Positions 1 through 5,055 of a stretch of DNA of 5,055 nucleotides are shown here, piece after piece. Source of the DNA: JAZDKP01 sp043802925 (GTDB lineage: Bacteria; Fibrobacterota; OXYB2-FULL-49-7; JAEUSG01). The notes under the pieces are model-generated. The model saw nothing but the letters and a program-made list of their open reading frames with translations. It did not search any database and was not told where the DNA came from. The stretch is from contig JAZDKP010000123.1 of assembly GCA_043802925.1 (NCBI GenBank), positions 1 to 5,055 of the forward strand, in the 5' to 3' direction. The translations under genes and the position numbers were made by a program. How positions within the stretch are numbered: the first letter of the stretch is position 1; every line of letters starts with the position of its first letter.

Positions 1-26
1 GTATCGAAAGGCAAAGAGGCTTTCTC

Positions 27-92
27 TGTCATTCCCGCGAAAGCGGGAATCCACCACCTGATGATGGATTCCGGGTCAAGCCCGGAATGACA
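27..92. repeat. Palindromic MITE-like repeat with dRS3-like core
   Basis: The outer ends are inverted repeats: TGTCATTCC at 27-35 matches GGAATGACA at 84-92. Inside are two perfect hairpins: ATTCCCGC/GCGGGAAT around a GAAA loop (31-50), and ATTCCGGG/CCCGGAAT around TCAAG (68-88). A third inverted pair, GGAATCCA (46-53) and TGGATTCC (65-72), lets the whole element fold as one long stem or as two separate hairpins. The first hairpin fits the ATTCCC-N8-GGGAAT pattern of the Neisseria dRS3 repeat, and similar sequences are scattered through many bacterial genomes. No target-site duplication is evident in the flanks. It carries no coding capacity, so a non-autonomous dispersed element is the best reading. 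Family assignment is from memory of the motif, not a search. Confidence 0.75.
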
Positions 93-98
93 AACAAG

Positions 99-114
99 CC
101 GTAGCAAGCTACGG
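99..114 (-). terminator. Perfect 7-bp hairpin, possible terminator of the regulator gene or second short repeat
   Basis: CCGTAGC (99-105) and GCTACGG (108-114) are perfect inverted repeats separated by two bases; in RNA the likely form is a 6-bp stem with a 4-base loop. Read on the minus strand, it lies about 60 bases past the stop codon of the regulator and is followed by CTTGTTTGTC, only moderately T-rich. It could therefore be a weak intrinsic terminator. It could equally be a separate dispersed palindromic repeat sitting beside the 27-92 element. The sequence alone does not decide between these. Confidence 0.4.
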
Positions 115-173
115 GGAATTGAACCCATTGTGATTAAACCCGGCGGTGCCCCTAGGAAACAACGGGCACACTC

Positions 174-1220
174 TTAAGAAATCCACATCGGCACATAATT
201 AAGCCGTCGCGGATTCTTTTTTCCGGCCAAAAGCCGTTCCGCCGCTATTCTCCCCAGCCGTTTTCCGTCCCACTGGCACACCAGCACCTTTTTCCGTCCG
301 ATGTACAGCGGCGTCTGGATACATTCAAATACCGCAACATCCAAAGAGGCGACTCTGTCGGGAGGCATTTTTTCCAGGACTTTCTTTAAATTTGCGAAAT
401 CGTCCATGCCGATCAGGATTATGCCGGTATGATTTGCATGCGTTTCAAGCTGTAAACGCATCTGCGCAACCAAATCGTCCCTGTTGTAATTAAGCATGAT
501 TTTTTTTACACCGGCCTGCGGGCTTTCGCGTATCGCTTTAACCATGCCGTTCCATTTAATTTCCGCCATGGACTCCATTCTTTGTGTCCGCTTATTGAGC
601 CGGGCAAAGAATAAAATCCGGTGGTGGCCCAGTTCCACCAGCCTGCGGGCGACCATGAAACCGCCGCCCATATTATCGCCTGAAACGATAGGCGTTCTTC
701 CAAAGGATTCATAGATATCCGTATGCACAACGGGGATTCGCACGCTTTCCAGATTAACCCTTAGCTCCCGGTCCTGCATATCAACGGTACAAAGGCCATC
801 CAGCTCAAGCGCATGAATCTCTTTTAATATCTCGGGGAAAATCTTGTCTTTGCAGGATAAGAGGTAAACTCTTATTTTGTGCTCATTAAAAAAGTCCTCC
901 ATGCCCGCACAAATATCGTAAAAATAGGAATTGCCGATACCCGCTATTGTAAGAAAGGGGCTTAAAATACCCACGCGGCTGATTTGCCCGCTGCGGGCAA
1001 AAAGGGGAATTTCATTTTGACCGCGCACATAAATGCCGCACGAACGCACCCCTTTGACCAATCCTTCAGCGGTCAGTAAATTCAAGGCGTGCTGGACAGT
1101 GCATCGTCCCGCATTGAACTGTTTCATCAGATTCACGACAAAAGGCAGCCGGGTTTGAACAGGATACCGACCAGCTTGAATGTCGCTCTTCAAGCGGTTA
1201 TAAATCGAAAGGTATTTCAT
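174..1220 (-). CDS. GntR-LacI hybrid (AraR-like) sugar-responsive transcriptional regulator
   Basis: This 348-residue cytoplasmic protein has a GntR-type winged helix-turn-helix at residues about 4-68: IYNRLKSDIQAGRYP, then the recognition-helix stretch GRCTVQHALNLLTAEGLV, then the wing GVRSCGIYVRG. From about residue 81 to the end it resembles the LacI/periplasmic-binding-protein effector domain: VGILSPF at the first strand, DGLCTVD near 141, IPVVHTD near 162, GDNMGGG...RRLVELGHHRILFF at 181-205, and the late RLGRIAAERLL helix at 321-331. This GntR-plus-LacI architecture is that of AraR-type regulators, which bind a sugar and then lose or change operator affinity. The specific sugar cannot be read from the sequence. 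The start is fixed by an in-frame stop at 1260-1262 with no other ATG, GTG or TTG in between, although no Shine-Dalgarno is visible. It is divergent from the esterase gene, so that gene is its most likely target, together with its own promoter. Confidence 0.9.
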   Translation of the reverse strand: MKYLSIYNRLKSDIQAGRYPVQTRLPFVVNLMKQFNAGRCTVQHALNLLTAEGLVKGVRSCGIYVRGQNEIPLFARSGQISRVGILSPFLTIAGIGNSYFYDICAGMEDFFNEHKIRVYLLSCKDKIFPEILKEIHALELDGLCTVDMQDRELRVNLESVRIPVVHTDIYESFGRTPIVSGDNMGGGFMVARRLVELGHHRILFFARLNKRTQRMESMAEIKWNGMVKAIRESPQAGVKKIMLNYNRDDLVAQMRLQLETHANHTGIILIGMDDFANLKKVLEKMPPDRVASLDVAVFECIQTPLYIGRKKVLVCQWDGKRLGRIAAERLLAGKKNPRRLNYVPMWIS

Positions 1221-1256
1221 AATAGTAGGTATTAGTACAAAATTAGTATTATTACC
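1221..1256. promoter_or_regulatory. Candidate operator: three helically phased TAGTA repeats in the divergent promoter region
   Basis: AATAGTA (1221-1227), ATTAGTA (1231-1237) and ATTAGTA (1242-1248) form direct repeats whose AGTA cores start 10 and 11 bases apart, about one helical turn. Overlapping them is an imperfect inverted repeat, GGTATTAGTA (1228-1237) against TATTATTACC (1247-1256), matching at 8 of 10 positions with a 9-base spacer. The cluster abuts the regulator start codon and ends three bases before the candidate -35 of the esterase promoter. A bound regulator there could block its own expression and affect the esterase. Binding is inferred from position; GntR-family operators are usually palindromic, so the inverted repeat is the better candidate site. 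Confidence 0.45.
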
Positions 1257-1259
1257 CGC

Positions 1260-1286
1260 TTAACACTAAGTTCTTTTTGCTATAAT
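1260..1286 (+). promoter_or_regulatory. Extended -10 sigma-70-type promoter of the esterase gene
   Basis: A consensus TATAAT lies at 1281-1286, immediately preceded by TGC (1278-1280), the extended -10 signature. The best -35 candidate is TTAACA at 1260-1265 (5 of 6 consensus matches), but the spacer is only 15 bases, shorter than the usual 16-18; the extended -10 may compensate. Transcription would start near 1293 and give a leader of roughly 27 bases that contains the Shine-Dalgarno. If the organism is Bacteroidota-like, its primary sigma factor may prefer a different consensus, which would weaken this call. Confidence 0.55.
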
Positions 1287-1304
1287 TATTACTGAATCAA
1301 CTAT

Positions 1305-1310
1305 AAGGAG
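1305..1310 (+). promoter_or_regulatory. Ribosome binding site deciding the esterase start
   Basis: AAGGAG lies 9 bases before the ATG at 1320, a good spacing. It decides against the earlier ATG at 1313, which is in another frame and only 2 bases from the AAGGAG. It is the only strong Shine-Dalgarno among the four gene starts in the window. Confidence 0.85.
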
Positions 1311-1319
1311 TCATGAAAT

Positions 1320-3935
1320 ATGCGGCAAACCATCCTTCTTCCGTTGCTTTTGCCCCTGGTGCTTTTTGCGCAAACCGTCTCTCTTTCCGCTTTTCCGAAG
1401 CCGCGCCAACTGTACGGCCGCGACAGCCAGGATTCTGCGATTGTTCCGGTAGCGGGAACGGTCAGGACAGCCGGATTGGATTCTGTTTCCGTCATTCTTT
1501 ACCGGAACGGCATAATAATTTCGCGGACAGGCCGGGCGCTGCAATACACCGGAGACTCAGCTTCTTTTTCCTTCTCACCTAAAATCCATGCGGAAAGGTC
1601 TTCCTATAAATTTGAATTGCATGTCGCCGCCTCTCTTGCGGCAACAAGCGACAGTGTTCTCTGCGGCGACGCGTATCTTGTGGATGGGCAATCCAATGCG
1701 GCAAATGCGGAAATCATTGACTATGCGACCTACCCCGTCTACAGCCCGTGGCTCCGGACCTTTTCCATTGTTGACACGGCCTGGCACCGCACCAACAGCA
1801 GCGCCTGGGGTTGCGGAAAACATATTATTGACCATGATTCCATGCCGGTCTGCTTCATCAATGGCGCCGTCCCCGGAACAACCATCGCGTCGCATCAAAG
1901 GGACACCTCGCTTTCGTCAATTTACGGGAAAATTCTTTTCCGTATCAGACGGGCCGGACTGCAGAACAACATCAAAGCGGTCATCTGGGACCAGGGGGAA
2001 TCCAACAGCAACGACGCCAATTACAAGAATGAATTTTTAACCTTGTGCGCTTCGTGGAAAAGCGATTTTCCGGGCATTCAGCGTTATTATCTTTTTCAGG
2101 TACGGCCCGGATGCTACCTGTCCAACGGAGGGGATGTTCTGCTCGAACAACAGCGCCAGATTCCACAGGGCCGGCCGGACATCTCCATCATGTCGACGAA
2201 CGGCATTCCCAACCATGACGGCTGCCACTATTACGGCACCGGTTATTTTACAATGGGGGAACAGATGTGCCGGCTCCTGGAACGTGATTTCTACGGTTCC
2301 ACGGACACCGTCAATATCCGGCCCCCGGACATCCAGAAAGCCTGTTTTGCGGACAGCGCACGGAAAGAACTCGTGCTCTTGTTTGATCAGCCCGTGCTCC
2401 TTCCGCCGGACACCGTCCGTCATCTGCCCGTGGATACGACGCTGAGGCGGTATTTTGCCATTGACGGCAAATGGGCGGTCGCGGAATCGCTTCAAGCGGA
2501 CACCGCGGCCCATACCCTGACGCTTTTTCTAAAAGCCCCGGCCGAAGGCACGACCGTCACCTATCCTCCCTCCATGGCGGACCCTTTTCTTGGCACCACC
2601 TTTGAAGGCCCCTGGCTTTACAATAAGCGTAATATTGGGGCGCTCGCCTTTGTCCGCTTTCCCATCACCGACCCGGATCCTCTCGACTCCCTCACCCCTA
2701 CAGCCATGGAGGCATACGTCTCCGATACCCTGGTAGAGCAATACGACACGACCCGGGTCTATGCCATCGTGCATTACGGAACCGTTTTGACGGATACCAC
2801 TGAAAAAGAGTGCCTTTTCTTCTCCCTCAACACCTTCCAGGCCGAGGTTTCGCCCTACGGCCAGGTGCTGGCCAAAAACACCGGACTGGCGCGCATCCGC
2901 GTAGGCAAGCGCGGCCTGTGGGACACCGTGACCATCCGCATTACGGCTTCAACAGCCACACTCGACTCCATCCGTCTTTCCAAACACGAAAAGAACGTGG
3001 CCCTGCTGGGTTTTACCATGACGGCCACCGGTTTCTTCAGCAGGGGGGCCGAACGCTTCTCCGCGAACATCGATACCGTGGCGACCTGGACTTCGGGAGC
3101 GCCGTCCGTGGTCTCTGTGGTCAAAGGAGTCGTTAAGCATGTGGCGGGCAGCCTGAATGCGCCGATCCCCGTCTCCGCGACGCTGCAGGGCAAAAGCGAC
3201 ACCTGCGCAGTCACGGCCCCCTGGCAGGTGCCGCGAGGCGATATGAGCGTGGTCGCCACCGGAACCCCTTACGGCACGGGCAACACCGCCATAAACACGA
3301 TTGACAGCACACGCGCCACCTGGATCAGCAGCAGCGTCCCGCAATCGCTAACCGTTTCTTTTACGCGCGCCTACCGCATTGACAAATTGTTCTACCTCCC
3401 CTGGCAGGACAGCCGTCTGAATGGTGTTATCACCTCCTACCGTATCCTGACCAGCCTGGACAGCGTCACTTTTGACACGGTCGCAACCGGAACATGGTCC
3501 GCGGACCTTGACCCGAAGGATGCAACCTTTACGGCCAGGGATGCCCGACATGTCCGCTTCACGGCCGTGGCCGCCAGAAACGGCTATATCAACGCGGATG
3601 AAATCGGGTTTGAGCGCGTCGATACCGGCAGTACCGGTGTTGCGGGACCCGGGACGTTCTGCACGACCGAACCGGAAGTGTCGCCCAACCCTTTCAATCC
3701 GTCGCTCACCCTCCATTACGCACTGGCAAAAGAGGCCGCGCACTCAATTGTCGTCTATGCGGTCAATGGGAAGAAAATCCGTACGCTTCAGCAGGGAATC
3801 CAGAAACCGGGCCATTACCGTGTATTATGGGACGGCAAAAATGAGAAAGGCGCCAGCCTGGCCGGGGGTGTTTATATCTTAAAGATAACGACCGGGAAAC
3901 AAACGAGCGTAAAGCGGGTGACGTTCTTAAAATAG
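1320..3935 (+). CDS. Secreted multidomain SASA-family carbohydrate O-acetylesterase with CBM32-like and type IX sorting domains
   Basis: This 871-residue protein starts with a signal peptide (residues 1 to about 17-24, leucine-rich after R2). The catalytic domain (about 110-326) has the SASA/SGNH marks: GQSN at 123-126 with nucleophile S125, NGAVPGTTI at 181-189, WDQGESN at 223-229, and a D-x-x-H pair at D300/H303. A beta-sandwich follows (about 333-448, ending GPWLYN...GALAFVRF), then two BIG2-like Ig modules (about 460-542 and 546-632, the second with VATWTSGAPSVVSV). Next is an F5/8 type C/CBM32-like glycan-binding domain (about 636-767, with LPWQDSRLNG and SYRILTSLDSVTF). The C-terminus (about 786-871; SPNPFNP, WDGKNEKG, GGVYILK) is a FlgD-like, type IX secretion sorting domain. 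Family members remove acetyl groups from sugars such as sialic acid, xylan or pectin; the substrate here is unknown. The adjacent AraR-like regulator and the CBM point to an extracellular glycan. The gene appears intact, and no clear terminator follows it. Confidence 0.9.
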   Translation: MRQTILLPLLLPLVLFAQTVSLSAFPKPRQLYGRDSQDSAIVPVAGTVRTAGLDSVSVILYRNGIIISRTGRALQYTGDSASFSFSPKIHAERSSYKFELHVAASLAATSDSVLCGDAYLVDGQSNAANAEIIDYATYPVYSPWLRTFSIVDTAWHRTNSSAWGCGKHIIDHDSMPVCFINGAVPGTTIASHQRDTSLSSIYGKILFRIRRAGLQNNIKAVIWDQGESNSNDANYKNEFLTLCASWKSDFPGIQRYYLFQVRPGCYLSNGGDVLLEQQRQIPQGRPDISIMSTNGIPNHDGCHYYGTGYFTMGEQMCRLLERDFYGSTDTVNIRPPDIQKACFADSARKELVLLFDQPVLLPPDTVRHLPVDTTLRRYFAIDGKWAVAESLQADTAAHTLTLFLKAPAEGTTVTYPPSMADPFLGTTFEGPWLYNKRNIGALAFVRFPITDPDPLDSLTPTAMEAYVSDTLVEQYDTTRVYAIVHYGTVLTDTTEKECLFFSLNTFQAEVSPYGQVLAKNTGLARIRVGKRGLWDTVTIRITASTATLDSIRLSKHEKNVALLGFTMTATGFFSRGAERFSANIDTVATWTSGAPSVVSVVKGVVKHVAGSLNAPIPVSATLQGKSDTCAVTAPWQVPRGDMSVVATGTPYGTGNTAINTIDSTRATWISSSVPQSLTVSFTRAYRIDKLFYLPWQDSRLNGVITSYRILTSLDSVTFDTVATGTWSADLDPKDATFTARDARHVRFTAVAARNGYINADEIGFERVDTGSTGVAGPGTFCTTEPEVSPNPFNPSLTLHYALAKEAAHSIVVYAVNGKKIRTLQQGIQKPGHYRVLWDGKNEKGASLAGGVYILKITTGKQTSVKRVTFLK

Positions 3936-4059
3936 CGTCCAGCGACCGGCAGCACAACATAGGTTGACAGCGAGAACAACCGGGGGTGGGTGAGGCTGGG
4001 ACCCTGTTCCGCGCGCTTCCTGATTGTTTCCCTCTAAAATCTAAATTTATATTACCCCC
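3936..4059 (+). promoter_or_regulatory. Intergenic gap with a weak candidate promoter next to the PEGA gene
   Basis: No gene or convincing terminator is seen in this 124-base gap. Just before the next start, TTGTTT (4024-4029) and TATATT (4048-4053, 5 of 6 to consensus) are 18 bases apart. That would place transcription initiation at or next to the A of the ATG at 4060, implying a leaderless mRNA. An alternative -10, TAAAAT at 4035-4040, has no good -35. The first part of the gap is GC-rich, including a G-rich run at 3982-4000. The AT-rich step just before the gene supports a promoter, but only weakly. Confidence 0.3.
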
Positions 4060-4926
4060 ATGTCTTTTCTCCTCTGTCTTTTCCTCCTCGTCTCCCTTCT
4101 TTCCGCGCAGGACGAGGCGCCACCGCCTGTGCAGGAAGCGCTCACCCTGTTCCGGTTTGAAAACCTCCTGCCCGACACGTCGCTCACCGGATTCAACGTT
4201 TTCCTGTCCGAAAAATTCACGCACGAGCTCCAGACCGGCTTTGCCGTTTCCGCCTCGGACCGCCTTTTCGAGACCATGCACGCGGACTCCATGGTCCGTG
4301 GCAGCCTCCGCATCGCCCTCTTAGGCCGTTTTGACAAGGGGCCCGACGGCACGGCCATGCTCCGCTTTAAGATTCGCGACGTCAAGTCCGGCACTGAAGA
4401 GGAGAAGATCATCGCGGTCAGCTACATGGACCGGGAGGACATCGCACAAATCGTGCTCCTCAAAACGCGCAGTTTCCTCGCCCGGAGCATCCTCGGCACC
4501 GTGGCCGTCACCTCCTCACCGCTCGGACTCAACGTCTCGCTTGACGGAAAACCGCAGGGCCGGACGCCGCGCGAATTCCTGCTCAAGTCCGGCGCCTATC
4601 AGCTCGAAATCCGGGGCGAGCATTTCCACCCTTACCGCGAAAATTTCACCGTGGTCCCGGGACGTGCGCTCAACCTTGGCGCGGCCATGGAATTCAAGGG
4701 GTATCCCACCCATTACTGGCTGCTCGGTGCGGCCGCGGTCACCTGGGAGCTCATGGTCATGTGGGTTCTTGAGGGCAACTACGACCGCGAATCCCGCCAC
4801 TACCGCAACGTCCACAACATCCGGATCACGCTTTTAAGCCTGTCCGGCATCGGCTGGATAGGGACCAGCTACTGTTTTTTCTCAAATAAGTCATTGAAAA
4901 ACAAGCTGCTTGCAAAAAAGAATTGA
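4060..4926 (+). CDS. PEGA-domain envelope protein with TolB-N/FlgO-like N-terminal region and two membrane segments
   Basis: This 288-residue protein opens with a hydrophobic stretch (residues 2-16, ending SAQD) that reads as a signal peptide or anchor, but with no positive residue before it. Residues about 27-140 (LTLFRFENLLPDTSL..., SEKFTHEL, MVRGSLRIALLGRF, LRFKIRDVKSGTEEEK) resemble the TolB N-terminal/FlgO-like fold seen in signalling proteins; this is a pattern match, not a firm assignment. A PEGA domain spans about 146-212 (GTVAVTSSPLGLNVSLDGKPQGRTP, then FLLKSGAYQLEI), a surface or wall-associated beta-fold. Two membrane helices follow at about 217-237 and 254-275, with a lysine-rich tail. 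The start is fixed by an in-frame stop at 4042-4044; there is no Shine-Dalgarno. The gene lies 30 bases before a sigma-factor gene on the same strand, so co-transcription and a role in envelope sensing or signalling are plausible but inferred. No enzyme motif is seen. Confidence 0.8.
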   Translation: MSFLLCLFLLVSLLSAQDEAPPPVQEALTLFRFENLLPDTSLTGFNVFLSEKFTHELQTGFAVSASDRLFETMHADSMVRGSLRIALLGRFDKGPDGTAMLRFKIRDVKSGTEEEKIIAVSYMDREDIAQIVLLKTRSFLARSILGTVAVTSSPLGLNVSLDGKPQGRTPREFLLKSGAYQLEIRGEHFHPYRENFTVVPGRALNLGAAMEFKGYPTHYWLLGAAAVTWELMVMWVLEGNYDRESRHYRNVHNIRITLLSLSGIGWIGTSYCFFSNKSLKNKLLAKKN

Positions 4927-4956
4927 ACTATATCAGGATTTGGGCGACTAATTATT

Positions 4957-5055
4957 ATGGCTGAAAACGGGTCGGCTGGCGCTATAGCGCCCGAAGAGCT
5001 GGTTCAGCGGTGCCTGCAGGACGAACCTGCAGCGCAACGGTTGCTCTTTAACAAA
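4957..5055 (+). CDS. ECF-type RNA polymerase sigma-70 factor, N-terminal fragment cut by the window end
   Basis: Only the first 33 residues are present and the frame stays open to the window end. After a short MAENGSAGAIAP leader, the sequence EELVQRCLQDEPAAQRLLFNK matches the start of sigma-70 region 2 in ECF-like factors, where a D/E-E-L-V...C..G/D...A...L(F/Y) pattern opens the first helix. Such proteins direct RNA polymerase to particular promoters and are often held by a membrane anti-sigma factor. The gene starts 30 bases after the PEGA gene stop, which suggests one operon. No good Shine-Dalgarno is seen; the nearest AGGA (4935-4938) is 18 bases from the ATG. The identification rests on a short segment, so the exact sigma subgroup is open. 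Confidence 0.7.
   Translation, partial: MAENGSAGAIAPEELVQRCLQDEPAAQRLLFNK

Noticed and set aside
1..26. Possible end of an upstream gene
   Set aside because: Too short to assign any frame, and no motif is visible.
112..126. TTCAATTCC on the minus strand resembling a tRNA T-loop
   Set aside because: Only about three stem pairs form, and no anticodon arm, D arm or acceptor pairing is found around it.
146..169. GTGCCC/GGGCAC inverted repeat just past the regulator stop as its terminator
   Set aside because: The stem is only 6 bp with a 12-base loop and no T-tract follows on the minus strand.
1313..1582. Plus-strand ORF starting at the ATG just before the esterase start
   Set aside because: Its ATG is only 2 bases from the AAGGAG, it is in a different frame, and its translation shows no domain or signal sequence, whereas the 1320 frame gives a signal peptide and a full domain chain.
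1981..3743. Several antisense and alternate-frame ORFs of 60-160 codons within the esterase
   Set aside because: They are shadows of a GC-rich coding region: rich in Arg, Gly and Pro, without recognisable domains, and the underlying frame is fully explained by the esterase.
3964..3992. Consensus TTGACA at 3964-3969 as a -35 box for the PEGA gene
   Set aside because: The sequence 16-18 bases downstream is G-rich with no -10-like hexamer.
3982..4000. G-rich run as a G-quadruplex
   Set aside because: It has only three runs of three or more G, with the remaining run of two, so a stable three-tetrad quadruplex is not supported.
3763..4412. Antisense ORFs covering the esterase 3' end and the PEGA gene
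   Set aside because: They span two well-supported plus-strand genes and their translations are Arg/Ser/Gly-rich with no motif.
1..5055. CRISPR array, insertion sequence transposase or toxin-antitoxin pair
   Set aside because: No regularly spaced direct repeats, no transposase motifs and no paired small ORFs were found on either strand.

Overview
This window carries four protein-coding genes and a short repeat-rich edge. It looks like a member of the Fibrobacterota/Bacteroidota-type (FCB) lineages. The clearest clue is the C-terminus of the large secreted protein, an NPFNP...WDGKN..G..LAGGVY type sorting/FlgD-like domain of the kind used by type IX secretion. A GntR-LacI hybrid regulator next to a carbohydrate esterase, and a PEGA protein next to a sigma factor, also fit. 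The phylum is an inference; no rRNA or tRNA is present to settle it.

Layout. Bases 1-173 contain no recognisable gene. They hold a compact palindromic repeat (27-92, with a dRS3-like ATTCCC-N8-GGGAAT core) and a second perfect hairpin (99-114) that may end transcription of the regulator. A minus-strand gene (174-1220) encodes an AraR-like regulator: a GntR winged helix fused to a LacI-type sugar-sensing domain. It is divergent from a plus-strand gene (1320-3935) for an 871-residue exported esterase. The 99-bp gap between them holds three AGTA-containing direct repeats about one helical turn apart, an extended -10 promoter and a strong Shine-Dalgarno for the esterase. The esterase has a signal peptide, a SASA/SGNH catalytic domain, a beta-sandwich, two Ig-like (BIG2-like) modules, an F5/8 type C (CBM32-like) carbohydrate-binding domain and the sorting domain.

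After a 124-bp gap comes a 288-residue envelope protein (4060-4926), with an N-terminal region resembling TolB-N/FlgO-like domains, one PEGA domain and two membrane segments. Thirty bases later a gene begins that reads like an ECF-type sigma-70 factor (4957 onward), cut by the window end.

How they work together. The regulator and esterase look like a sugar-responsive polysaccharide-deacetylation module: the regulator would sense a sugar and control a surface or secreted enzyme that removes acetyl groups from a glycan. The PEGA protein and the sigma factor probably form a separate signalling or envelope unit. Nothing here is a clearly new system. The points most worth checking are the phased repeats in the divergent promoter, the PEGA/sigma pair, and the absence of Shine-Dalgarno sequences at three of the four starts.
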